Source of the DNA: Chloroflexota bacterium
GTDB taxonomy: Bacteria > Chloroflexota > Anaerolineae > Promineifilales > Promineifilaceae
Assembly (NCBI GenBank): GCA_024275635.1
Contig: JAJRYT010000067.1
Location: forward strand, 1-64,000
Direction: 5' to 3'
Length of the DNA stretch: 64,000 bases
Positions within the stretch are counted from its first letter, which is position 1, and each line of letters begins with the position of its first letter. A model generated the notes under the pieces. The model was not told the DNA's origin. It saw only the letters and a program-made list of their open reading frames with translations, and did not search any database. The position numbers and the translations under genes are program-made. Below, piece by piece: positions 33,654 to 41,800 of this stretch.

Positions 33654-34781
33654 ATGATTGATTTCAACACCCTGCTCGAACTACTGCAAGCGCCAGCCCA
33701 ATTGACCTGGCAAATGAGCGTCATGATCCTGGCTGGCGGCCTGCTCATCTACCTGGGCGTCGCCAAAGAGTACGAACCGGTACTCCTCATCCCCATCGGC
33801 TTTGGCGCAATCCTGACCAACCTGCCGCTGACCGGCATTGCTGGCGAACATGGATTACTCGGCATCTTGTACAACGCGGGCATCACTACCGAACTGTTCC
33901 CCCTGCTCATTTTCATTGGCGTGGGGGCCATGACCGATTTTGGGCCGTTGTTTGAAAATCCCAAGATGGCGCTGTTGGGCGCGGCGGGGCAGTTGGGCAT
34001 CTTTGGCACGCTCATGCTGGCCCTGACCCTCGGTTTTGACCTGCGTGAGGCCGGGTCCATCGGCATCATCGGCGCGATTGACGGGCCAACGGCGATTTTC
34101 GTCTCGGCCAAGCTGGCGCCGCATCTGCTCGGCCCCATCGCCGTCGCCGCTTACAGTTACATGTCGCTGGTTCCCATCATCCAACCGCCGGTCATGCGCC
34201 TGCTCACCACCGACGCCGAGCGCAAAGTTCGTATGCCTTATACCCAGCGCGAAATTTCGCGGGCGACGCGGGTGCTTTTCCCGATTGTGGTGACAATCAT
34301 TGTTTCGCTAATTGCGCCGGCGGCGTCGCCATTGATTGCCACGCTCATGTTTGGCAATTTGCTGCGTGAATCGGGCGTGGTGCAGCGTTTGAGCGACGCC
34401 GCTCAAAATGAGATCGCCAATGTGACCACCATTTTCCTGGGGCTGGCGATTGGCAGCACGATGACCGGGGGCGATTTTCTACGCGCTGATACGCTGCTCA
34501 TCCTGGGTATGGGATTGCTGGCGTTTGTCCTGGACACGGCCGGGGGGGTCTTGTTTGGCAAGCTGTTGTATATCCTGTCCAACAAGCAGTTTAATCCATT
34601 GATTGGCGCAGCCGGTATCAGCGCCTTCCCAATGTCGGCGCGGATTGTGCAGCGGTTGGGCCAAGAGTATGATTTTGAGAATTTTTTGCTGATGCACGCA
34701 ATGGGGGCGAACACGGCCGGGCAGTTGGGGAGCGTGATCGCGGGGAGTGTGGTGTTGACGTTGATTATGGGGATGGGTTAA
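33654..34781 (+). CDS. mmdB: Sodium-translocating decarboxylase beta subunit
   Basis: 375 residues from ATG 33654 (MIDFNTLLELLQAPAQLTWQ). An integral membrane protein of the OadB/GcdB/MmdB family that decarboxylates carboxybiotin and exports Na+. The ion-site motif GIIGAIDGPTAIFVSAKLAP and the following AAYSYMSLVPIIQPP are clear, as is FLGLAIGSTMTGGDF with the second re-entrant region and LMHAMGANTAGQLGS at the end. With the three genes before it, it completes a biotin-dependent pump: the cell can conserve energy from succinate/propionate-type metabolism. Confidence 0.93.
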   Translation: MIDFNTLLELLQAPAQLTWQMSVMILAGGLLIYLGVAKEYEPVLLIPIGFGAILTNLPLTGIAGEHGLLGILYNAGITTELFPLLIFIGVGAMTDFGPLFENPKMALLGAAGQLGIFGTLMLALTLGFDLREAGSIGIIGAIDGPTAIFVSAKLAPHLLGPIAVAAYSYMSLVPIIQPPVMRLLTTDAERKVRMPYTQREISRATRVLFPIVVTIIVSLIAPAASPLIATLMFGNLLRESGVVQRLSDAAQNEIANVTTIFLGLAIGSTMTGGDFLRADTLLILGMGLLAFVLDTAGGVLFGKLLYILSNKQFNPLIGAAGISAFPMSARIVQRLGQEYDFENFLLMHAMGANTAGQLGSVIAGSVVLTLIMGMG

Positions 34782-34817
34782 GAGGGGGGGCGTGCGGTTT
34801 GTAGTTGTATTGGGGAT

Positions 34818-34932
34818 TGGGTAATTGGGTAATTGGGTAATTGAGTAATTGGGTAATTGGGTAATTGAGTAATTGAGTAATTGGGTAATTGGGTAATTGG
34901 GTAATTGAGTAATTGGGTAATTGAGTAATTGC
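34818..34932. repeat. Tandem 8-bp array (GGGTAATT/GAGTAATT), about 14 units
   Basis: A single-orientation tandem of 8-bp units alternating GGGTAATT and GAGTAATT between the decarboxylase operon and the kinase gene. The unit is the AATTACC heptamer type with one added base. No flip is present. The copy number is likely to vary between strains. Confidence 0.95.
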
Positions 34933-34952
34933 CTGAATTTTGGAGGTTTTGG

Positions 34953-35438
34953 ATGGAACTATCTTTTGTACAGATTGAAAAACCGGAGATGATTAATTTT
35001 GTTTTGGGGCAGTCTCATTTTGTGAAGACGGTTGAGGATTTACATGAGGCGTTGGTAACGGCCGTTCCCGGCATCAAATTCGGTCTGGCCTTCTGCGAAG
35101 CTTCGGCCAAACGGTTGATACGCTGGACAGGAACCGACTCGGAGATGATTGAACTGGCCCAGCAAAACGCTTCCGCCATCGGCGCGGGGCACAGCTTCAT
35201 TCTGTTTTTGGGGGATGGCTTTTTCCCCATCAACATCCTGCACGCGGTCAAAAAAGTGCCTGAAGTGTGTCGCGTTTTCTGCGCTACCGCCAACCCGACG
35301 CAAGTTATCATCGCCGAAACGGAGCAAGGGCGCGGCATCCTGGGTATCATTGACGGCGGCAAACCCACTGGCATTGAAGGGGACGAGGACATCGCCTGGC
35401 GCAAGGGGTTTTTGCGGAAGATTGGGTATAAGCTGTAA
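34953..35438 (+). CDS. Adenosine-specific kinase (DUF355 family)
   Basis: 161 residues from ATG 34953 with GGAGGT 7 nt upstream. It matches the small archaeal/bacterial adenosine-specific kinase family: VQIEKPEMINFVLGQSHFVK, HEALVTAVPGIKFGLAFCEAS, GTDSEMIELAQQNASAIGAG, HSFILFLGDGFFPINILHA, VCRVFCATANPTQVIIAETE and GRGILGIIDGGKPTGIE. The assigned activity (phosphorylation of adenosine) rests on archaeal studies; the role here is uncertain. It stands as a single gene after a long tandem repeat. Confidence 0.9.
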   Translation: MELSFVQIEKPEMINFVLGQSHFVKTVEDLHEALVTAVPGIKFGLAFCEASAKRLIRWTGTDSEMIELAQQNASAIGAGHSFILFLGDGFFPINILHAVKKVPEVCRVFCATANPTQVIIAETEQGRGILGIIDGGKPTGIEGDEDIAWRKGFLRKIGYKL

Positions 35439-35783
35439 AGTGGACGAGTTTGCGAGTTTGCAAGTGCAAAAATCACCTGCTACTTTGCCCCTTGTTACTC
35501 GCTCACTTGCCTACTTGCTCCCTCGCCACTTTCTTTCAAAAACATGACAAATATCACCCGATATATGTGTCATTCGGAACTCCCTTCCCTGGTTTGATTG
35601 AGTATAGTGGGCTAAGGGTAGAAATATCCTAAAACTTGACTGAAATTGCGTATTTCACACTGGAAATCTGCCCAATATTCTGGTTTTACCCCATCTGAAA
35701 TTGCGCCAAACGGCCGTTTTGCCGGTAAGCCAGCAACTTACTCAAAAAATCGTATCATCAAAATTAGGAAGGAACACGCTATT
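35439..35783. other. Repeat-bearing gap before the GltD-like gene
   Basis: A flip-type array of ACTTGCC-like units lies at 35441-35525 (gagtttgcgagtttgcaagtg, then acttgcctacttgctccctcg in the other sense). An ACGGCCGT site is at about 35709. The GltD-like ribosome-binding site (aggaagg) is at the right end. No gene is supported. Confidence 0.7.
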
Positions 35784-37247
35784 ATGAGTTCTGAAACCGA
35801 TTATCGCCCAGTAAGTCGCAGCGGCCGTGTCAATCAGGAAGCCGTTCCCTATCTCAAACGAGACGTAGCCGAACGCATTTGCGACTTTGAAGAAGTCATC
35901 CTGGGCTACGATAACGAGCTGGCCGAAGAAGAAGCTTCGCGCTGTATGCAATGCCCCGACCCCCAACCGTGTACTCTGAGCTGTCCCGCCGGGAATGACA
36001 TTCCCGAAGCTTTGTGGCAGGCCAGCCAGGGAAATTTCATCGAAGCCGCCCTCGTCTTTGCCGCCACCAGCCCACTGCCAGAAGTGTGCGGCCGTGTTTG
36101 CCCCAACCTGTGCCAGCAAGGCTGTGTGTTGGGCAAACGGTATGGCGCTATCTCCATCGGCAAGCTAGAAGCATTTGTCTCGGACGTGGCGCGGGAAGCA
36201 GGCGCGTTGGCCATCACTGTGCCTGAAGAGAAGACAGGCAAACATATCGCCGTTGTCGGCTCAGGCCCGGCCGGCATCACCATTGCCGAAGATATGGCCA
36301 AGCTGGGCCACGAAGTAACCGTGTATGAGGCGTGGCCGGAACCGGGCGGCGTGCTGGTTTATGGCATCCCCAACTTTAAGCTGGAAAAGCGCGTTGTAGG
36401 TTACAAAATTCAAGATTTGCGCGATGCCGGCGTTAAATTCATCACCAACAGCCGCGTGGGTGAAAATGTGATGATTGAAGATTTACAGCATGAGTATGAC
36501 GCGGTTTTTCTGGGAACCGGCGCCGGGATTGAAGCGACGATGGGCATTCCTGGGGAGGATTTAGAAGGGGTCTGGAAATCTACCGATTACCTGGTGCGCG
36601 CCAATGTAAAAGAAGAGATGCGCCCGGAGGATAAGAAGATTGTACCGGATATTGGTAAGCGGGTAGCGGTGATTGGCGGCGGCGATACGGCCGTTGACTG
36701 TGCCCGTAGTTCTATCCGCCTGGGCGCCGAGGAAGTCACCATCGTTTACCGCCGTACTGAAGCCGAAATGCCCGGCAACCCCACTGAACGGAAAATCTGC
36801 CTGGAGGAAGGGGCCAAAATCAATTATTTACAAGCCCCGGTGGAATATATTGGGGATGAAAACGGCCGTATCAAGGCCATGAAAGTTATCAAAATGGAAT
36901 TGGGCGAGCCAGACGCATCCGGCCGCCGCCGCCCCATCAAGATCCAAGGCTCCGAATTCATCCAGGACGTGGACACACTTGAGCTGGCCGTTGGCTATTG
37001 GCCCGACCCGCTGCTGGGCGACAAGACCGAAAACCTGGAAACTTACAAATGGGGCCTGATTTTGACGGATGAAGAAATCGGCGCGACCTCACGCGAAGGT
37101 GTTTTTGCCGCCGGCGACAATGCGCACGGGCCAGATTTAGTGATTACGGCCGTTGCCTCCGCCCACAAAGCCGCCAAAAGCATGCAAGCTTACCTGGAAG
37201 GCAAAACCATTGTCCTGCCCCAACCAAAACCACGACGGAAAAAGTAA
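35784..37247 (+). CDS. GltD-like FAD/NAD(P) oxidoreductase (glutamate synthase small-subunit family)
   Basis: 487 residues from ATG 35784 with AGGAAGG upstream. The N-terminal double [4Fe-4S] domain has SRCMQCPDPQPCTLSCPAGN and CGRVCPNLCQQGCVLG. The FAD-binding motif is IAVVGSGPAGITIAEDMAKL and the NAD(P) motif RVAVIGGGDTAVDCARSSIR; the FAD-closing motif is EGVFAAGDNAHGPDLVITAV. No large GltB subunit gene is adjacent, so it may act as NfnB-like, sulfide dehydrogenase-like or with another partner, passing electrons between NAD(P)H and ferredoxin-type donors. It is a single-gene unit here. Confidence 0.9.
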   Translation: MSSETDYRPVSRSGRVNQEAVPYLKRDVAERICDFEEVILGYDNELAEEEASRCMQCPDPQPCTLSCPAGNDIPEALWQASQGNFIEAALVFAATSPLPEVCGRVCPNLCQQGCVLGKRYGAISIGKLEAFVSDVAREAGALAITVPEEKTGKHIAVVGSGPAGITIAEDMAKLGHEVTVYEAWPEPGGVLVYGIPNFKLEKRVVGYKIQDLRDAGVKFITNSRVGENVMIEDLQHEYDAVFLGTGAGIEATMGIPGEDLEGVWKSTDYLVRANVKEEMRPEDKKIVPDIGKRVAVIGGGDTAVDCARSSIRLGAEEVTIVYRRTEAEMPGNPTERKICLEEGAKINYLQAPVEYIGDENGRIKAMKVIKMELGEPDASGRRRPIKIQGSEFIQDVDTLELAVGYWPDPLLGDKTENLETYKWGLILTDEEIGATSREGVFAAGDNAHGPDLVITAVASAHKAAKSMQAYLEGKTIVLPQPKPRRKK

Positions 37248-37336
37248 ACGGAATGGGTCAAGGATATAACCAGGGGAACCTCCGGGAGGATGAAGTTGTT
37301 TACGAGCGGACCCTGAATTATTGGAAGACGGCCGTC

Positions 37337-37369
37337 AGGTGCGACGCACTTCAAAAATGCGTCGCACCT
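37337..37369. repeat. 12-bp palindromic repeat
   Basis: AGGTGCGACGCA (37337-37348) and its exact complement (37358-37369) surround a 9-nt loop. It lies between the rightward flavoprotein gene and a leftward ORF and may act as terminator, although no strong T run follows. Confidence 0.7.
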
Positions 37370-37379
37370 TCATGACTGA

Positions 37380-37589
37380 TTAGGGTACTGTCGCGTAGAG
37401 ATGATCTTCCCACTCTCCTATCAACTCTTGCTCACGCAATTCGGCAATGAGCGCCTGATAGCCTTCGTTGGCAAATATCTCGGCTCCCGTTGCTTCATAG
37501 GCGGCCAGAGAGTCATAAGGGGGCGTTCGTTTATAACTTTGGCGTTTGAAAAGTTGTAACCAGGTAATTGGTAACTGGTAATTACCCAA
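37380..37589 (-). pseudogene. Leftward ORF remnant cut by a MITE-like repeat
   Basis: The frame encodes PPYDSLAAYEATGAEIFANE and GYQALIAELREQELIGEWED, which looks like a genuine acidic helical protein end, but its first 25 residues (MGNYQLPITWLQLFKRQS) are read from the repeat at 37519-37635. The original start was therefore probably destroyed by insertion. It may be the displaced 3' part of the neighbouring antitoxin locus or another gene. No family is recognised. Confidence 0.4.
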
Positions 37590-37635
37590 TTACTCAATTA
37601 CCAGCAAACTGCAAAGTTAATTTTGAACGAACCCT
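37519..37635. mobile_element. MITE-like element, copy 1 (117 bp)
   Basis: It begins ggcgttcgtttataacttt and ends with the imperfect complement (aaagttaattttgaacgaac), giving terminal inverted repeats of about 28 bp. The centre is a flip-type AATTACC heptamer array (GGTAATT, GGTAACT, GGTAATT, then ACCCAAT, TACTCAA, TTACCAG). It is nearly identical to 45908-46030 and in the same orientation. It abuts the stop of the HicB-like gene. Confidence 0.85.
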
Positions 37636-37984
37636 ATGCAATCACTAACGCTTCTACAATATAGCCAACATGGGGTATTGGCCGTTCTTGCTTGGGAATA
37701 ATTGGGTATTTCTCGAACTGTTCAGCTTTGGACTTGACTTCATAGGTTTTTGGATCGGGTACAGTTAAATTATCCTCAAGTAAGAAATAGATAAAATCTA
37801 CACGCGCTTTTGCAAGTTCTTGTTTTGCTTCTTCGGGCGTTTGCCCGTCTGCTCTGCACCCGGACAAATCAGGATGCGTGGCTACGTAGTAACGCCCGCC
37901 CTTTTCAGTTTCTTCACGATTGATAATGGTAAAGTACGGCCGTGCGGCCAGTTGTTCTGCCTTTCGCCATTGTTTGTCATCCAT
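37634..37984 (-). CDS. HicB-like antitoxin
   Basis: 116 residues from ATG 37984 (AGGAG upstream). The HicB fold is visible in FTIINREETEKGGRYYVATH, PDLSGCRADGQTPEEAKQEL and AKARVDFIYFLLED. Type II HicB antitoxins bind and block the mRNA-cleaving toxin HicA and autorepress through a C-terminal DNA-binding domain. The end (EALVIA then TAG) coincides with the MITE border, so the C-terminus may be altered. The partner hicA directly upstream is broken by frameshifts, leaving an orphan antitoxin. Confidence 0.75.
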   Translation of the reverse strand: MDDKQWRKAEQLAARPYFTIINREETEKGGRYYVATHPDLSGCRADGQTPEEAKQELAKARVDFIYFLLEDNLTVPDPKTYEVKSKAEQFEKYPIIPKQERPIPHVGYIVEALVIA

Positions 37985-38240
37985 TCGAACTGTTCTCCTG
38001 TTGATCAAGTAAAGCGCTTATTAACCTGACTGCATTTCGGACATACACTGGTTTCATTTTGTTATGCCTGGGAAGCGTTTCCCGTAAATGAGGGTGGTCA
38101 GGATGGCTTACAATGTCATGGTTACGTCCATGTCGAATTATAAACCCAAATCCACTATATAGTCTATCAATTCCCTGGCGTTTCCAGCCGCTTTATTCGT
38201 TTTTTGCTTTTTCAAAAAGCTTTTCCGCGGATGAAGGCAC
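37977..38240 (-). pseudogene. Frameshifted hicA toxin gene
   Basis: Read leftward, one frame gives S-S-A-E-K-L-F-E-K-A-K-N, a second gives KAAGNARELIDYIVDLG, and the first frame then resumes with FIIRHGRNHDIVSHPDHPHL, RETLPRHNKMKPVYVRNAVR and L-I-S-A-L-L-D-Q-Q-E-N. Joined, they make a HicA-type protein with the R-H-G-x-x-H-D-I catalytic histidine motif. Two compensating one-base shifts, in an A-rich run near 38195 and in gggtttata near 38140, break it. The stop overlaps the HicB start, the normal order of such operons. Confidence 0.65.
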
Positions 38241-38245
38241 GGTAT

Positions 38246-38653
38246 TTATCCATTTTCTGTCGGTTGCTGGCTGAGGTAAAATTCAAATTGTCCTACATTT
38301 TTATCATTGACAAAAACATCCCAAACATATTCGCCTGCGTAAGGAAATGTAAGATTGTTAATCTGAATAATAAAAGTGGCTTCCGGCCTGAGACCGCCAT
38401 CCCATTGCGGAAACTTGAATGGCATTTCAAGCTGGCGAATGACAGAACCATCGGCGTCAACTAATCGCGCCACCATAACACGCTCTCCGCGTAAATCTTC
38501 TACGGGTTCTGTTTGTAGTTGTATCACGAGATACATTGATGAATGTCGGCAGGGAAATTGATTGGCAGTAATCTGCCGGAAAACCCCCATGACATTGAGT
38601 TTGCCATTACCGGTCAAGTTGGCGTAATCAGCTAGAAGAATGGTGGCGCGCAT
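38246..38653 (-). CDS. DUF6941 family protein
   Basis: 135 residues. The beginning ILLADYANLTGNGKLNVMGV and F-R-Q-I are typical of a family of small beta-sandwich proteins of unknown function. The strands HSSMYLVIQLQTEPVEDLRG, EMPFKFPQWDGGLRPEATFI and IIQINNLTFPYAGEYVWDVF suggest a C2-like or immunoglobulin-like fold. There is no signal peptide. It is a single gene, with its end only 6 nt from the hicA remnant. Confidence 0.8.
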   Translation of the reverse strand: MRATILLADYANLTGNGKLNVMGVFRQITANQFPCRHSSMYLVIQLQTEPVEDLRGERVMVARLVDADGSVIRQLEMPFKFPQWDGGLRPEATFIIQINNLTFPYAGEYVWDVFVNDKNVGQFEFYLSQQPTENG

Positions 38654-38832
38654 ATAATAACTTCCTTTGACAATTCTTTAATACAAAATACTGTGTAGCT
38701 TTCTCGGATTTTAAGTATACCAGCCCCCCTCATTTTCTGCGGCGATCACAGACCAGTATCTACATGACGGTTTCAAAATCAAGCCACTCGGTCACTTGCC
38801 GGTTACGTTCCCGTCCCAATGGTGATTTTGCG

Positions 38833-38880
38833 GTAGGACGAATTTGCAATTCGTCCGGGCGATTTACAAAATCGCCCTAC
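38833..38880. repeat. Double palindrome (GGACGAATT / GGGCGATTT)
   Basis: Two adjacent hairpins, GGACGAATT-tgc-AATTCGTCC and GGGCGATTT-aca-AAATCGCCC, are enclosed by GTA...TAC. They lie just past the stop of the type IIG gene. Related palindromes occur near 25800 and 950-975. Confidence 0.85.
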
Positions 38881-38885
38881 AATGC

Positions 38886-41800
38886 TTACGCTGCGCCCTC
38901 CACAATGGCGATTTCTTCAGCGGTGAGGCCGTACAGTTGGTAGACGATCTGGTCTATGAGGCGGTCGGTGACGGCGAGGCGTTGGGTGAGGCGCGCTGCG
39001 CCGGGCGCGTGCTGGCGGTAGATTTGCACGATGTCGCTGAGGTGGGACACTTTTTTCACCAGGAGTTTGACGAACCCTTTGAAGGCGTCCTCGTTCCAGC
39101 TTAGGCTGGCGTCCAGCCTGACGCTGCTGCGGCTGGCGGCGGAGACGAACGGCCGTGCTGCGGGCACGGCTTTGTGCAGGGAGGCTTGCTGTTTCCCCTT
39201 GCGGCGCAGGACGGCGAAGGTTTGGGCGTCGCTGACCCCTTCCAGGTCGAGCCAGAATGCTTCCAGTTTGGCTTGTTTTTCTTTGTTCATGGCGATCATT
39301 TGCCCGGCCAGGAAGGCGAGGAGGTCGTGGATGGCGTCGTTGCGGTTGGCGGCCAGTTCAGCGGCCGTCCAGTCGAGGATGGCGGGATGGTTGCCTTGTT
39401 CGTAGTGGGTTTTGGCAACAACAAGGGCGGAATTCCTCTCTGCTTGAGATAGCTGGAAACTTATTGGCATTATTGGTAATTTCGACAAGTTACCAGCCAT
39501 TATCTGAGGAGTTCGATTTTCGCCAGTTAATAATAAGTTAAGTTCGACAGCCACATAAGTCATTAACTTTGAGTTTGTTAGTGCCAATAGGTATTTCAGA
39601 TCTAACTCATTATTTTGATTAACAATGTGGACAGTGTAATCAGAAAAAAAGTATTTATCGTCATAGGTTGCAGCTAAAAAATCTCCTGGTGGAGCTTGAC
39701 GCACAAGTATTTTTTGTTGCAAAAATCTCTCTGGAGTTTTTCCTATTGCGACCCTTGTAGATGACCCTGAATTAGCAAGCCTCGCATTAACTCTCTGCTC
39801 GATATCCTTATCGAAAATGATATAGGGCTTTCTCCCATGATCAGGATTTAATTGAGATATCGAAGGCCAAACCAAATCATAACGCGCAAGGTTATCATTC
39901 GACACGCATGGATGATGATTTGGTGTTTTGGGCGCATCATCCAAGAAATCTTCCTTTGTAATCTGCATCCCTCTGGCGATATTCGTGCAAGTGCCAAGAG
40001 GTATACATATCTCACGAATTCGGCGAAGCATCTCCTGGCTTTCTAAAAATATAATAGCCTTGCCCGGATTTATGGATAAATCAGCTTGTCTTGTTGTACC
40101 AAGAGGTTGGGAAAAGTCTATAGGTAATTTCCATGTCACTTTATTAGAACCATCTGTACTGGAATTGTGGTAGGTGAAAATACACAAATCAGCTATGATA
40201 TCTTCAATGGTCAAATCCGGAACAACTTCCATCAAGGTAACTTCACTCAATACGAATTCGCGTATCTCTTCGTATGTTCCTACATTTAATAGTGCCTGGT
40301 TTATCAGAAAGGAAACAATCTTGTGGCTAGAAACAACTTTTGTGCCTAACTCTACAAAAAATGACAAAGCATTGACCCTTGCTCGGCCTGAGACATTTGC
40401 CAAAAAGCGGTATTCGCTTGCCAAGAAGGAGAACTCTTGGTCAGAAAGAGTAACGCCACCTTTTGTGTTGTAGGAAATATAGGGCGGGTTACCAATGACA
40501 GCATCAAAACCGGCGGCGTCGTTCAGGGAACGGCCGTACTCATCAAAAAACACCTCAGGAAAAGCCAGCTCCCAGTGGAAATAATCATTGTCCGTCACGG
40601 CGGGGTGGGCGAGGAAGCGTTCCGCCTGGGCGTCGCTCATCAGGCTCTCCCGCCCTTGCAGCCGGCCGGCCAGGGCGCGGTACTCCTCCGGCGTCATCTC
40701 GTTGCCAAAGTAACAGCTCACCCACAAATCCGCCAGCCGCCGCCAGCGGCCGACGTGGGTTTGTTGGATGTCCTGCCAGGCCGCTTCTTTGGCGTACACA
40801 TCCTCAATTTCCAGCGTAGGCAGGCGTTCAATCGTCATCACCCCCTTCACCGCCAGCCCGGCATCGCGGGTAAAGGCGCTTTCGTCAAATAACGGCGGCT
40901 GGTTGGCAGAAACCTGCGAGGTCTTCCGAGACCTCGCAGGTTTAGCCAGTTTAGACAAATCATCCAGCCGCGCCCCAATCAAGCTATCGCCGCATTGCAA
41001 ATGGTGGTCGAGGAAACTGAGCGGTTTATCGGCGGCGGCCGTCTTGAGCCACAGGGAGAGCTTGGCCAGTTCGACGGCCATCGGGTTCTTGTCTACGCCG
41101 TAGATGCAGGCTTCGACGACGCGGCGTTTCCAGTAGAGTAAATCTGAGCTAGAGATAGAGCTAGAGATAGAGGAAGAGGGGTCGGCTACCTGGGTGTATT
41201 CGTCGGTGGCCAGGACGCGGGCCAGGTAGTGGGTGGCTTCTACCAGGAAATGGCCGGAACCCATCGCCGGGTCGAGGATGTTGAGGGCCAGAATCTCGGC
41301 GATGAACAGGTCGGCGCTTTTTTGCCGCCGCGCCGCATCGCCCCCTTTCGACAGGCTCAGGGGGCGACGCAATTGCTCTTTGACTCGTTCCCGCGCCCCC
41401 GCCACCAGCGGCCCCAGCGTGTTTTCGACGATGTATTCGACGATGTAGTCGGGGGTGTAGTAGGAGCCGGTCGCTTTGCGCTCCCCTTTGTCCGTCGCCA
41501 GGTACAGTTCCCCGGCGGGGCGGCGGGCCAGCGGCTTCGCTTTGCCCCGGCTGCGGGCGGGAACCCACAGTTCCACCCCTTTCTTGCGCACCGTCACCAT
41601 TTCCTCGGCGGCGATGGCCACTTTGTATTCCAGCAGCCCTTCGTAGATGGAACCCAACTGGCGCACGTCGAGGGTGCGGTAATCAACGGCCTGGTAGCCG
41701 CGGAAACGGCCGTCCTCCCGCACGCGCCGGTAAGCCAGATAATCAATCGCCTGCGCTAGATAACGGTCGCCGATGGCGTAGTTTTCCAAAAAGGGATGCT

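Noticed and set aside
34818-34932. Tandem repeat that could be taken for a CRISPR array
   Set aside because: Units are 8 bp and contiguous, with no spacers and no cas genes nearby.
37628-37640. Read-through of the HicB-like gene into the ORF beyond the MITE by a recoded stop
   Set aside because: The stop is TAG at the element border, with no hairpin suited to recoding; insertion explains the split better.
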